DNA of 19,113 nucleotides from Citricoccus sp. WCRC_4 (lineage in GTDB: Bacteria; Actinomycetota; Actinomycetes; Actinomycetales; Micrococcaceae): the NCBI GenBank assembly GCA_026645375.1, contig JAPFFX010000070.1, forward strand, positions 1 through 19,113, written 5' to 3'. This document shows, piece after piece, positions 6,142 through 13,588 of this stretch; within the stretch, counting starts at the first letter, position 1; each line of letters opens with the position of its first letter. The notes beneath the pieces were generated by a model. That model was not told the origin of the DNA. It was given only the letters and a program-made list of their open reading frames with translations, and did not search any database. The position numbers and the translations under genes are program-made.

Positions 6142-7239
6142 GTGAAGGCTCTTCGCTTTGGCCGCTCCGCTGCGGTCCTCTCCGTCGCTGCTCTCGCCCT
6201 GACCGCCTGTGGCGGCAACGGTGGCTCCTCCGATACCCCGGCCGAGGGCAACGGCTCGGCTCCGGCCGAGGTCGCGGGCACCCTGATCGGCGGTGGCGCC
6301 TCCTCGCAGGAAGCGGGCATGACCGCCTGGACCAACGGCGTGACCGAGGTCCACCCGGACCTCACCGTCTCCTACGACCCGGTGGGCTCCGGCTCCGGTC
6401 GCGAGGGCTTCCTGGCCGGTCAGTACTCCTTCGCCGGCTCCGACGCCGCGATGGACGAGGAGGAGATCAGCCAGGCGGAGTCCGTCTGCGGCCCGGAGGG
6501 CGTCTTCCACGTCCCGGCCTACATCTCCCCGGTCGCCGTGGCCTTCAACCTCGAGGGCGTCGACCAGGTCAACATGGATGCCGACACCATCGCCAAGGTC
6601 TTCACCGGCGAGATCACCACCTGGAACGACCCGGTCATCGCCGAACAGAACCCGGACACCGAGCTGCCGGACACCAAGATCACCGTCGTGCACCGCGCCG
6701 ACGACTCCGGCACCACCGAGAACTTCACCGACTACCTGGCCGCCGCCGCCCCGGAGTCCTGGACCTACGACGTCGTCGAGACCTGGCCCTCCGAGATCAC
6801 CGCCGAGTCCGCCCAGCAGACCTCCGGTGTCGTCTCCCTGGCCCAGTCCACCGACGGTGCCATCACCTACGCCGACGCGTCCCAGATCGGCAACCTGGGC
6901 ACGGTGGCCGTGAAGGTCGGCGAGGAGTACGTGCCGTACTCCTCCGAGGCCGCTGCCCGCGCCGTGGAGACCGCCGGGGAGGGGCTCGCCGGGTCGCTCG
7001 AACTCGACCGCACCACCACCGAGGCCGGCGTCTACCCGGTGGTCCTGGTCACCTACGAGATCTTCTGCCACCAGTACCAGGACCAGGAGACCGCCGACAT
7101 GGCCAAGGCCTTCGCCGAGTACGTCGTGTCCGAGGACGGACAGGCCACCGCCGCGGAGTCCGCGGGCAACGCCCCGATCTCCGACGCCACGCGCGAGGCC
7201 GCCATGGCGAACATCCAGGGCATCACCGTCCAGGGCTGA
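6142..7239 (+). CDS. pstS: Phosphate ABC transporter substrate-binding lipoprotein PstS
   Basis: The 365-aa lipoprotein captures inorganic phosphate outside the membrane and hands it to PstCA. The N-terminus is a lipoprotein signal with lipobox L-T-A-C and acylated Cys23, followed by a Gly/Ser/Ala-rich tether (24-44). Phosphate-binding motifs are GGGASSQ (51-57), the VGSGSGREGF loop (81-90), FAGSDAAM (97-104) and VHRADDSGTTENFTDYL (183-199, with R185, D187/D188 and S189-G-T). The GTG start has a ribosome binding site GAAAGAGG (6127-6134) with 7-nt spacing. Codon use is very strongly C-ending, consistent with high expression. It is the first gene of pstSCAB and is separated from pstC by a 163-nt gap containing a strong hairpin. 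Confidence 0.96.
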   Translation: MKALRFGRSAAVLSVAALALTACGGNGGSSDTPAEGNGSAPAEVAGTLIGGGASSQEAGMTAWTNGVTEVHPDLTVSYDPVGSGSGREGFLAGQYSFAGSDAAMDEEEISQAESVCGPEGVFHVPAYISPVAVAFNLEGVDQVNMDADTIAKVFTGEITTWNDPVIAEQNPDTELPDTKITVVHRADDSGTTENFTDYLAAAAPESWTYDVVETWPSEITAESAQQTSGVVSLAQSTDGAITYADASQIGNLGTVAVKVGEEYVPYSSEAAARAVETAGEGLAGSLELDRTTTEAGVYPVVLVTYEIFCHQYQDQETADMAKAFAEYVVSEDGQATAAESAGNAPISDATREAAMANIQGITVQG

Positions 7240-7278
7240 TATCCCCATTCATACCGGACGTGAGTAGCGCGTGCTGCG

Positions 7279-7310
7279 GCCGCCGGCCCTTCCTCGTGAG
7301 GGCCGGCGGC
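7279..7310 (+). terminator. Intercistronic hairpin between pstS and pstC
   Basis: A perfect 12-bp stem (7279-7290 with 7299-7310, 8-nt loop) begins about 40 nt after the pstS stop. It would act as a partial terminator or a 3'-end protector, giving more PstS than PstCAB, as is common for binding-protein genes. There is no T tract. Confidence 0.6.
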
Positions 7311-7402
7311 TGTGCCATGCTGTGAACGCCATTTCCTCTTAGGACATCCACCCCCGGGATGCGGGAGCACCGCCCGCACCACGAACTCCGAAGGGAGTCA
7401 CC

Positions 7403-8371
7403 GTGACTGACACAGCCACCGAGCCGTCCAGGAAGACGTCGCTCAAGGGCTCGCGCGGCGGCGAGGCGGGAGACCGCGTCTTCTCCGGCCTGGCGCTCAC
7501 CGCCGGGATCGTGATCCTGCTGGTCCTCGCCTTCGTGGCGGTCTTCCTGCTCATCGAGTCGCTCCCGGCCCTGTGGCCCGAGGTCTTCTCCGACCAGGAC
7601 AGCATCGAGAGCGCCGACACCTTCTGGCAGTACGTCTGGCCGTTGATGGCCGGCACCCTGATCGCCTCGATCATCGCCATCCTGCTGGCCACCCCGGTGG
7701 CCGTCGGCATCGCCCTGTACATCTCCCACTACGCGCCCCGGTCCATCGCGACTCCCGTGGGCTACGTCATCGATCTGCTCGCCGCCATCCCCTCCGTCGT
7801 CTTCGGCGCCTGGGGCATGACGGTCCTGGCCGGGGCGATGGTGCCGATCTACGCCTGGCTGAACGAGTACCTCGGCTGGATCCCGCTGTTCGGGGGGACC
7901 CCGACCACGACCGGACGCACCCTGCTGACCTCCGGCGTCGTCCTGGCCGTGATGATCCTGCCGATCATCACCTCCCTGTGCCGGGAGATCTTCCTGCAGA
8001 CGCCGAAGCTGCACGAGGAGGCCGCCCTGGCCCTGGGCGCCACCCGGTGGGAGATGATCAAGATGACCGTCTTCCCGTTCGCCCGTGCCGGCATCGTCTC
8101 CTCCATCATGCTCGGCCTCGGACGCGCCCTGGGTGAGACCATGGCCGTGACCCTGGTGCTGTCCCCGGGCATCTTCTCCTGGAGCCTCATCCAGTCCGGT
8201 CGCAATGCGACCATCCCCTCGGAGATCGCCCTGAACTTCCCCGAGGCCTTCGGCATGCGCCAGTCTGAGCTGATCGCGGCCGGCCTCATGCTGTTCATCA
8301 TCACCCTCGCGGTCAACATGGTGGCCCGCTGGATCGTCAGCCGCCACAAGGAATTCTCGGGAGCGAACTGA
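7403..8371 (+). CDS. pstC: Phosphate ABC transporter permease PstC
   Basis: This 322-aa inner-membrane permease pairs with PstA to form the phosphate channel. A hydrophilic N-terminus (1-28) is followed by six predicted helices, the first at about 29-51. The ABC-coupling EAA loop reads LHEEAALALGATRWEMIKMTVFPFARAGI (203 onward, with the E-A-A...G core). Characteristic blocks are ATPVAVGIALYISHYAPRS (96 onward) and DLLAAIPSVVFGAWG (124-138). The GTG start has AAGGGAG (7391-7397) 5 nt upstream. Its stop codon overlaps the pstA start (TGATG), indicating translational coupling. Length matches PstC proteins (about 310-330). Confidence 0.95.
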   Translation: MTDTATEPSRKTSLKGSRGGEAGDRVFSGLALTAGIVILLVLAFVAVFLLIESLPALWPEVFSDQDSIESADTFWQYVWPLMAGTLIASIIAILLATPVAVGIALYISHYAPRSIATPVGYVIDLLAAIPSVVFGAWGMTVLAGAMVPIYAWLNEYLGWIPLFGGTPTTTGRTLLTSGVVLAVMILPIITSLCREIFLQTPKLHEEAALALGATRWEMIKMTVFPFARAGIVSSIMLGLGRALGETMAVTLVLSPGIFSWSLIQSGRNATIPSEIALNFPEAFGMRQSELIAAGLMLFIITLAVNMVARWIVSRHKEFSGAN

Positions 8372-9555
8372 TGACCATCTCGAACGACACGGCCGCACCG
8401 CAGCGCACCTCCGTGCCCGGTGGGAAGAAGAAGAACTCCCTGACCGCGGGACAGAAGCCGGGCTGGACCTGGATCGCCGTGCTGGCGGGCGCCCTCGTGG
8501 TGGCCGCCGGCATCACCGCACTGCTGGGCGGTGGCGCCTTCAGCTGGGTGGGATGGCTGATCATCGCCGCGGTCCTCTACGTGCTCGGCATGTACCTGGT
8601 CACCCGGGTGATCGAGAACGCCCGACGGGCCACGGACGGGTTGTGGCAGAACCTCGTCTGGGCGGCGTTCCTCCTGGCGCTGATCCCGCTGATCTCCGTG
8701 ATCTGGGCCGTCGTGGCCAACGGACTGCCCACGCTCCTCGAGACCCCGCAACTGCTGTGGCGGGACATGCAGGGCGTCACCGGTTCCGACGACATCGCCA
8801 CCCAGACCGAGGGCGCCCCCCTGGCCGGCGGGTTCCTGCACGGACTGGTCGGCACCCTGATGATCACCCTGCTGGCCACCGTCATCTCCGTCCCGATCGG
8901 CCTGCTGACCTCCATCTACCTCGTGGAGTACGGCCGCGGCGGCTGGTTCTCCCGGGCCATCGTGTTCTTCGTGGACGTCATGACCGGCATCCCCTCGATC
9001 GTGGCGGGCCTCTTCGCCTTCGCGGCCGTCCAGCTGGTCATCACCACCTTCATCGGCGACGGGCCGCGCCAGCTGCAGATGGTCAAGATGGGGCTCACCG
9101 CGGCCATCGCGTTGTCCGTGCTGATGATCCCGGTGGTCGTCCGCTCCACCGAGGAGATGCTGCGGGTGGTGCCGAACGAGCTGCGGGAGGCCTCCTACGC
9201 CCTCGGCGTGCGCAAGTGGCGGACCATCTTCAAGGTGGTCCTGCCCACGGCCATGTCCGGCATCGCCTCCGGCGTGACGCTGTCGATCGCCCGCGTGACG
9301 GGTGAGACGGCCCCGATCCTGGTGACGGCCGGGTATATCGCCACCACGAACTGGAACCCCTTCGACGGCTGGATGACCGCCCTGCCGGTGTACATCTACC
9401 GCCAGCTCATCAATCCCACCGCGCCCGCCGCGGGTGACCCGTCCGCTGAGCGTGCCTGGGCCGCGGCCCTGGTCCTCATCGTCATCGTGATGCTGCTCAA
9501 CCTCATCGCCCGCATCGTCGCCAAGGCCTTCGCGCCGAAGAAGACCGGCCGCTGA
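8371..9555 (+). CDS. pstA: Phosphate ABC transporter permease PstA with extended N-terminus
   Basis: This is the second channel subunit, 394 aa. The core permease (about 95-385) shows TLMITLLATVISVPIGLLTSIYLVEYG (162-188), FFVDVMTGIPSIVAGLFAF (199 onward) and the EAA loop NELREASYALGVRKWRTIFKVVLP (269-292). It is about 100 residues longer than E. coli PstA (296 aa). The extra part is a Lys-rich start (KKK at about 19-21) and two additional hydrophobic segments (about 33-52 and 57-77) before the helix equivalent to PstA TM1 (about 96-117). Such extensions occur in actinobacterial PstA. Translation starts inside the pstC stop (1-nt overlap), with GGGAG just upstream. It is followed after 32 nt by pstB. 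Confidence 0.95.
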   Translation: MTISNDTAAPQRTSVPGGKKKNSLTAGQKPGWTWIAVLAGALVVAAGITALLGGGAFSWVGWLIIAAVLYVLGMYLVTRVIENARRATDGLWQNLVWAAFLLALIPLISVIWAVVANGLPTLLETPQLLWRDMQGVTGSDDIATQTEGAPLAGGFLHGLVGTLMITLLATVISVPIGLLTSIYLVEYGRGGWFSRAIVFFVDVMTGIPSIVAGLFAFAAVQLVITTFIGDGPRQLQMVKMGLTAAIALSVLMIPVVVRSTEEMLRVVPNELREASYALGVRKWRTIFKVVLPTAMSGIASGVTLSIARVTGETAPILVTAGYIATTNWNPFDGWMTALPVYIYRQLINPTAPAAGDPSAERAWAAALVLIVIVMLLNLIARIVAKAFAPKKTGR

Positions 9556-9587
9556 GCCGAGCAGACCACAAGGAGAAGGAAAGACAC

Positions 9588-10367
9588 ATGTCCAAGCGCA
9601 TCGACGCCGTCGACCTGAACGTCTACTACGGCAACTTCCGGGCTGTGGAGGGCGTCAACATCAACATCGAGCCGCGGTCCGTGACCGCGTTCATCGGCCC
9701 CTCCGGTTGCGGCAAGACCACCTTCCTGCGGACCATCAACCGCATGCACGAGGTCCTGCCCGGAGCCCGGGCCGAGGGCAGGCTGCTGCTGGACGGGGAG
9801 GACATCTACGCCCCGGGCGTGGACCCGGTCACCGTCCGCACCATGGTCGGCATGGTCTTCCAGCGACCCAACCCGTTCCCCACCATGTCCATCCGGGACA
9901 ACATCCTGGCCGGCTACAAGCTGAACGGCACCCGCATGTCCAAGTCCACCGCGGACGGGATCGTGGAGAAGTCCTTGCGCGGCGCCAACCTGTGGGAAGA
10001 GGTCAAGGACCGCCTCGACAAGCCGGGGTCCGGCCTGTCGGGCGGCCAGCAGCAGCGCCTGTGCATCGCCCGGTCGATCGCGGTGGAGCCCGACGTCATC
10101 CTGATGGACGAGCCCTGCTCGGCGCTGGACCCGATCTCCACCCTGGCGATCGAGGACCTCATCAACGAGCTCAAGGACAACTACACCGTCGTCATCGTGA
10201 CCCACAACATGCAGCAGGCGGCGCGCGTGGCGGACAAGACGGCGTTCTTCAACATCGCCGGCACCGGCAAGCCGGGCAAGCTCATCGAGTACGACGACAC
10301 CTCGGTGATCTTCAACAACCCCTCGAACAAGCAGACCGAGGACTACGTCTCCGGCCGCTTCGGCTGA
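9588..10367 (+). CDS. pstB: Phosphate ABC transporter ATP-binding protein PstB
   Basis: The 259-aa cytoplasmic ATPase energises phosphate import through PstCA. Motifs in order: Walker A GPSGCGKTT (37-45), Q-loop Q92 in VFQRPNPFPTMSIRDNI, ABC signature LSGGQQQR (150-157), Walker B DVILMDEP (169-176), D-loop SALD (178-181) and switch histidine H206. Length and the PNPFP-M-SI segment are diagnostic of PstB among ABC ATPases. A purine-rich ribosome binding region (AAGGAGAAGGAA, 9570-9581) precedes the ATG. It is the last gene of the operon: no phoU follows, and a strong terminator lies at 10386-10416. Confidence 0.97.
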   Translation: MSKRIDAVDLNVYYGNFRAVEGVNINIEPRSVTAFIGPSGCGKTTFLRTINRMHEVLPGARAEGRLLLDGEDIYAPGVDPVTVRTMVGMVFQRPNPFPTMSIRDNILAGYKLNGTRMSKSTADGIVEKSLRGANLWEEVKDRLDKPGSGLSGGQQQRLCIARSIAVEPDVILMDEPCSALDPISTLAIEDLINELKDNYTVVIVTHNMQQAARVADKTAFFNIAGTGKPGKLIEYDDTSVIFNNPSNKQTEDYVSGRFG

Positions 10368-10385
10368 CCCTGGCGCGGCGCGCCC

Positions 10386-10416
10386 CGGGGCGGGACCCAG
10401 CATGGGTCCCGCCCCG
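10386..10416. terminator. Bidirectional terminator between pstB and the PiT gene
   Basis: A perfect 14-bp inverted repeat, cggggcgggaccca (10386-10399) and tgggtcccgccccg (10403-10416), has a 3-nt loop. It lies 19 nt after the pstB stop and 19 nt after the PiT stop on the other strand, so it can serve both convergent transcripts. Confidence 0.85.
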
Positions 10417-10434
10417 TCGTCGTCTGCGGGCCGG

Positions 10435-11454
10435 TCAGAGCAGCGGGGATCCGGCCGCGGTGATCAGCAGGGAGGCACCGGCGCACACCAGCACAGTGGC
10501 CACCCAGTAGGCCACGATCCGTGACACCGCGGGCCAGCGCACGGACGTGTAGGGCTGGTTCTGCCCGGCGCCCACGATGGAGGCCACCGTGGAGTGCGTG
10601 GAGGACAGCGGCAGGTGCAGGGCGTAGGCGCCCACGAACAGGAGCGTGGCGCTGACCAGGGAGGCGATGCCGGCCCGCAGGGGGTCGAGGTCGACGATCC
10701 GCTCCGTCAGGGTGTGGGCGATGCGCCATCCCCCGAACAGGGTGCCGATCGCCAGGACGGTCCCGACGGACAGGGGGACCCACCAGTCCACGGCGGACGG
10801 TGCTCCCGCGCCGGCGAACGCCAGGAGCAGCACGAAGGTCATCCGCGTCCCGGACTGCACGCCGTGACCGAGGGCGTTGGCGGCCGCACTGACGGCCAGG
10901 GCCATCCGCGATGCCTGGTTCACCGTGCCGGGGGCGGCGTCCCGCGCCAGCCAGGTGGCCGGGGCGACGAGCAGCCAGGACAGGAACCAGGCCAGCAGGA
11001 TGCTCAGGACCAGTCCCAGCATCATGGCGACCAGCAGCCCGGCTGACCAGCCGGCGTACAGCCCGAGGTCTCCGGTGATCGCCAGGGCGAGGCTGCCGCC
11101 GAGGACCGCGGAGATGATGGAGTGGGTCATGGAGACCGGCATGCCGCGGGACCAGGCGAACAGGCCCCAGCCCACGGCCACGAGGAACCCGACGCCGGCC
11201 AGCAGCAGTCCCTGCCCGCCCCCGTGGAGCTCCTCCGGGAGGCCCTGCCAGGCGGCCGTCATGAATCCGCCGGAGAGCACGCCGCCGACCAGGTTCATGG
11301 CCGCGGCGAGAAGGAGGGCCGCCCCGGGGGTCAGGGCCCGTTGGCGCACGGGGAGCGCGACGGCGTTGGGGGCGTCGCGCATGCCGTTGACGAGCCCGTA
11401 GGCAACGGACAGTGCGAGGACGACGACCAGCATGATCGTCATGACCGTGGGCAC
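10435..11454 (-). CDS. PiT-family inorganic phosphate transporter (low-affinity type)
   Basis: The 339-aa protein is almost entirely membrane helices and has the duplicated PiT architecture. The first repeat has LVNGMRDAPNAVALPVRQRAL (22-41) and MPVSMTHSIISAVLGG (105-120); the second has ALGHGVQSGTRM (194-205) and PLSSTHSTVASIVGAG (282-297). PiT proteins symport phosphate (free or as metal phosphate) with protons or sodium. The first signature keeps the aspartate (D27) but has Arg in place of the usual Asn/His before it. The second lacks the usual Asp-Ala-Gln-Lys-Thr block: Ser201 stands where an Asp is expected. Transport activity therefore needs testing. The GTG start is 4 nt after the stop of the DUF47 gene, so the two are surely co-transcribed. 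It converges on pstB. Confidence 0.88.
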   Translation of the reverse strand: MPTVMTIMLVVVLALSVAYGLVNGMRDAPNAVALPVRQRALTPGAALLLAAAMNLVGGVLSGGFMTAAWQGLPEELHGGGQGLLLAGVGFLVAVGWGLFAWSRGMPVSMTHSIISAVLGGSLALAITGDLGLYAGWSAGLLVAMMLGLVLSILLAWFLSWLLVAPATWLARDAAPGTVNQASRMALAVSAAANALGHGVQSGTRMTFVLLLAFAGAGAPSAVDWWVPLSVGTVLAIGTLFGGWRIAHTLTERIVDLDPLRAGIASLVSATLLFVGAYALHLPLSSTHSTVASIVGAGQNQPYTSVRWPAVSRIVAYWVATVLVCAGASLLITAAGSPLL

Positions 11455-11458
11455 GGGC

Positions 11459-12088
11459 TCAGGACTCCCGGACGAGGATGCTGCCGAGGTGGGCGATGAC
11501 CCGGCGCACGCTGGCGAGGGCGGCGTTGAGCGCGTGGGCGGTCTCGCGCTGGCGGTTGTAGTTGCGCTGCAGCAGGTCGTCGCTCATGCCGGCGACCCAC
11601 TGGGTCATGAGCCGCTCGGACCGCTTGGACAGCCGCTGGAGCTGGATCCACGTCTCCTCGAGCTCGTCGAGGTCGCGGAACTGGCCGGTGGCGTCCCTGA
11701 ACAGGTCGGCCTGCCGGCCCAGGATCTCCAGGATGTCCAGGGGGGCCTCGGGAAGCCGGTATTGCTCGGTGAAGATGACGAGGACCCCGGCGTTGCAGAC
11801 CTTCTCCACGGCGTCGTTCAGGCCGTCCGCCAGCAGGTACAGGTCCTGCCGGGGCAGGGGGGTGATGAAGGCGCTGCGCAGGCTGGTCAGCAGGGCCATG
11901 TGGCGGGCCGTGGCGTCCGTGTCGATCAGGGTCAGTTCCTGGTCGGCTCCGGCTGCGTGCGCCGTGGGGGCGGCCATCAGCTGGACCACCCGGTCGACGG
12001 CGGCGCGCATCCCCTGGGCGAGGGCGGCGAGATGCTCGAGGCTGGCCGGATCCGGTGCCAGCAGGCGCGAGAGAGAAAGGTTCATCAC
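11459..12088 (-). CDS. DUF47 / PhoU-like phosphate transport accessory protein
   Basis: The 209-aa, almost fully alpha-helical protein (MMNLSLSRLLAPDPASLEHLAALAQGMRAAVDRVVQLM...) resembles the DUF47 family (TIGR00153-like, PhoU fold), which commonly precedes pit genes and is thought to modulate phosphate transport. Features typical of the family are FITPLPRQDLYLLADGLNDAVEKV (about 74-97) and the long C-terminal helices. The start may be GTG at 12088 or the overlapping ATG at 12085; TATCCT lies 5 nt before the GTG, so either is possible. It is directly upstream of the PiT gene (4 nt). As pstSCAB here has no phoU, this is the only PhoU-like protein in the window. Confidence 0.85.
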   Translation of the reverse strand: MMNLSLSRLLAPDPASLEHLAALAQGMRAAVDRVVQLMAAPTAHAAGADQELTLIDTDATARHMALLTSLRSAFITPLPRQDLYLLADGLNDAVEKVCNAGVLVIFTEQYRLPEAPLDILEILGRQADLFRDATGQFRDLDELEETWIQLQRLSKRSERLMTQWVAGMSDDLLQRNYNRQRETAHALNAALASVRRVIAHLGSILVRES

Positions 12089-12093
12089 CGTGC

Positions 12094-12099
12094 AGGATA
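12094..12099 (-). promoter_or_regulatory. Candidate -10 of the DUF47-PiT operon
   Basis: Minus-strand TATCCT lies 5 nt before the GTG at 12088 and 8 nt before the ATG at 12085, with no Shine-Dalgarno. It is probably another leaderless or nearly leaderless start. I saw no PHO-box-like 11-bp repeat in the 190-nt gap above it (12089-12277). Confidence 0.4.
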
Positions 12100-12277
12100 T
12101 CCCGAAGGGTGGGGCGGTGCCGGACCGGGAACGCCTCTCGGCGAGTGGCCGCTCATGGCGGCAGAATATTGGAGCCCGGGGTTACCGCGGCCCGGCACCG
12201 GTATCCAGTGTGCGCGCCCCGGCCCCGGCCTGTCCACCTCGGGAGCGGGGATCAGCCCGCCGCTGAACGCGGAATAC

Positions 12278-12952
12278 TCAGTCCAGGGTTCCGGCACGCC
12301 AGGCGCCGGCGGCGGCCTCGAGGTCCTCGGCCGTGCCCAGCAACCGCTTGGCCTGGCGCAGCAGGGCCGTGGCCTGTGCCGGCTGGGCCGCGTCCAGCGC
12401 CTCGGCGTGGTGCGCCTGGCCCAGGCAGACCACGCGGCAGTAGGCGGCCGCACGCTCCAGCGCCACGCCGAAGTCCCCCGTGAAGGCACCGGTGAGGATG
12501 TGGTCCGTGAGCAGCTGCAGTTCGCGGGCCCCGGGTGGCTCGATCGCGCCGGCGATGGCCCGGGCCACGTGGGCGTCATGACCGGAGCGGTACCAGGAGG
12601 CCCAGAGCTGGCCGTTGCGGGTGGTCGCCGTCCGCAGGGCGTACAGGCGCCACAGGGCACCGCCCAGGGACACGGCGGGGGCATCGGCCCACAGCCGGGC
12701 CACCGTGTCGATGCCGGCATCCTCGACCAGCGCGACCAGCCGCCCCACCGTCTCCTCGCTGGCACCCGACCGGCCGCCGTCGAGCAGGGCGTGGGCCAGC
12801 AGCGCCGCGCCCTCCGCGGTCTGCGCCGGGTCCGGGCCGCCCTCGAAGGCCGCGAACTGCTCGGGGGCGAAGTGGCGGGGCCGATGATGGCGGACGGTGC
12901 CGGCCGCCGTCGAACTCGGGGACCGGCCGGAATGCCTCCGGGGGGACGTCAC
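12278..12952 (-). CDS. Conserved actinobacterial protein of unknown function
   Basis: The 224-aa product has no membrane segment or signal peptide. A basic, Ser/Arg/His-rich N-terminus (about 1-25) is followed by an Ala-rich helical body: FAPEQFAAFEGGPDPAQTAEGAALLAHALLDGG, then DTVARLWADAPAVSLGGALWRLYALRTATTRNG and ARELQLLTDHILTGAFTGDFGVALERAAAYCRVV. I recall similar proteins in Arthrobacter-like genomes, sometimes carrying a misleading RNA-polymerase-subunit name. I assign no function. The start is uncertain. A GTG at 12952 has AGAGAGG about 10 nt upstream and marks where family-like sequence begins; the frame stays open to an ATG at 13105 through low-quality sequence. It is upstream of the DUF47-PiT pair on the same strand, separated by 190 nt, so it is probably a separate unit. 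Confidence 0.65.
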   Translation of the reverse strand: MTSPRRHSGRSPSSTAAGTVRHHRPRHFAPEQFAAFEGGPDPAQTAEGAALLAHALLDGGRSGASEETVGRLVALVEDAGIDTVARLWADAPAVSLGGALWRLYALRTATTRNGQLWASWYRSGHDAHVARAIAGAIEPPGARELQLLTDHILTGAFTGDFGVALERAAAYCRVVCLGQAHHAEALDAAQPAQATALLRQAKRLLGTAEDLEAAAGAWRAGTLD

Positions 12953-13125
12953 GGGCGGGGTGCCTCTCTGGAGAAGGTGAGGGAAGGGAAGATGCTGCCC
13001 CTCTACGGTACGCCCTGTGCGGGCGCGTGTGCGGGGACCGGGGCGCATCGTGGACCCACTGTCCGGGCCCGGCGGCACGTCGTTGCGGAACGGTGGATCC
13101 CCCATGAGGCAGGGCCGCCGTCCGC

Positions 13126-13131
13126 TAGCAT
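13126..13131 (+). promoter_or_regulatory. Candidate -10 of the tRNA-Lys gene
   Basis: TAGCAT lies 24 nt upstream of the mature tRNA 5' end, leaving a short leader for RNase P. The -35 is weak. Confidence 0.4.
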
Positions 13132-13155
13132 GGACTGCGGCCTCATGCAGGCCGT

Positions 13156-13228
13156 GGGCCCTTAGCTCAGTTGGCAGAGCATCGGACTTTTAATCCGCGG
13201 GTCGTGGGTTCGATCCCCACAGGGCCCA
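13156..13228 (+). tRNA. tRNA-Lys, anticodon UUU
   Basis: The 73 nt fold as a standard cloverleaf: acceptor GGGCCCT (13156-13162) with AGGGCCC, TA, D arm GCTC-AGTTGGCA-GAGC, anticodon loop CTTTTAA (anticodon TTT), variable GGGTC, T arm GTGGG-TTCGATC-CCCAC and discriminator A (13228). The 27-43 pair is a T-C mismatch; all other stems are perfect. CC but not the full CCA is encoded after the discriminator. I saw no duplicate of the tRNA 3' end elsewhere in the window, so there is no sign of an integrated element here. Confidence 0.97.
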
Positions 13229-13234
13229 CCTGGG

Positions 13235-13270
13235 AAGGCCCCCGGCGCAGGAATGCGCGCCGGGGGCCTT
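13235..13270 (+). terminator. Terminator of the tRNA-Lys gene
   Basis: A perfect 14-bp stem, aaggcccccggcgc (13235-13248) with gcgccgggggcctt (13257-13270) and an 8-nt loop, begins 6 nt after the tRNA. Confidence 0.85.
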
Positions 13271-13575
13271 CGTCGTCTCCACCGTGCCGTCCCCTGGGCC
13301 AGACGGTCGGGGCCTCGCCGGACCGAATTGATCTCAGGAACGTCTCGACCTCCCACGAATGATCAAGATTCGATAACCGGATCGGGGTGGGTGCTGGGTC
13401 GACGGGTGCCCGGATGCCGTCCCGATCGTGCTGCGGGGGTGCCCGAATCCCGCGTGGACGCGCGGTTTCCCCGCCGCGACCGGCGCTCCCGCGGACCGGA
13501 CGCCGGGATGAGTGAGGCAGAACCGACCCCCCGGTCGTCACCCTGGCCGGGCTGCGCAGACCGCCGGTCCGTGCC
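13271..13575. other. Intergenic stretch of about 300 bp without a supported gene
   Basis: An open frame runs through this stretch into the next gene, but its translation is basic low-complexity sequence without family character, and no ribosome binding site marks a start. It contains a short AT-richer patch at about 13355-13377 with a small inverted repeat (cgaat 13356-13360, attcg 13368-13372). It also has an imperfect 12-bp direct repeat (gggtgcccggat at 13404, gggtgcccgaat at 13437). I cannot assign a role to either. Confidence 0.5.
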
Positions 13576-13581
13576 TACGCT
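13576..13581 (+). promoter_or_regulatory. -10 element of the EEP-like gene, leaderless geometry
   Basis: TACGCT ends 7 nt before the ATG at 13589. This, together with the signal peptide that begins there, fixes the start. Confidence 0.55.
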
Positions 13582-13588
13582 GGAAGGC

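Noticed and set aside
5998..7248. 416-aa open frame antisense to pstS, and similar long frames antisense to pstC (7223-8398), the FUSC-like gene (4658-5887) and pstB (9396-10403)
   Set aside because: They mirror the codon structure of the genes on the other strand (GDL/GGV/HVD-rich strings), have no ribosome binding sites and show no recognisable domains.
11432..13165. 577-aa open frame on the plus strand opposite DUF47 and the unnamed gene
   Set aside because: Antisense to DUF47, with Gly/Val/Gln-rich low-complexity translation and no start signal. A shadow frame.
13253..13588. In-frame 112-residue extension of the EEP-like gene overlapping the tRNA terminator
   Set aside because: The extension is basic low-complexity sequence and overlaps the terminator hairpin. 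The signal peptide and leaderless -10 place the start at 13589.
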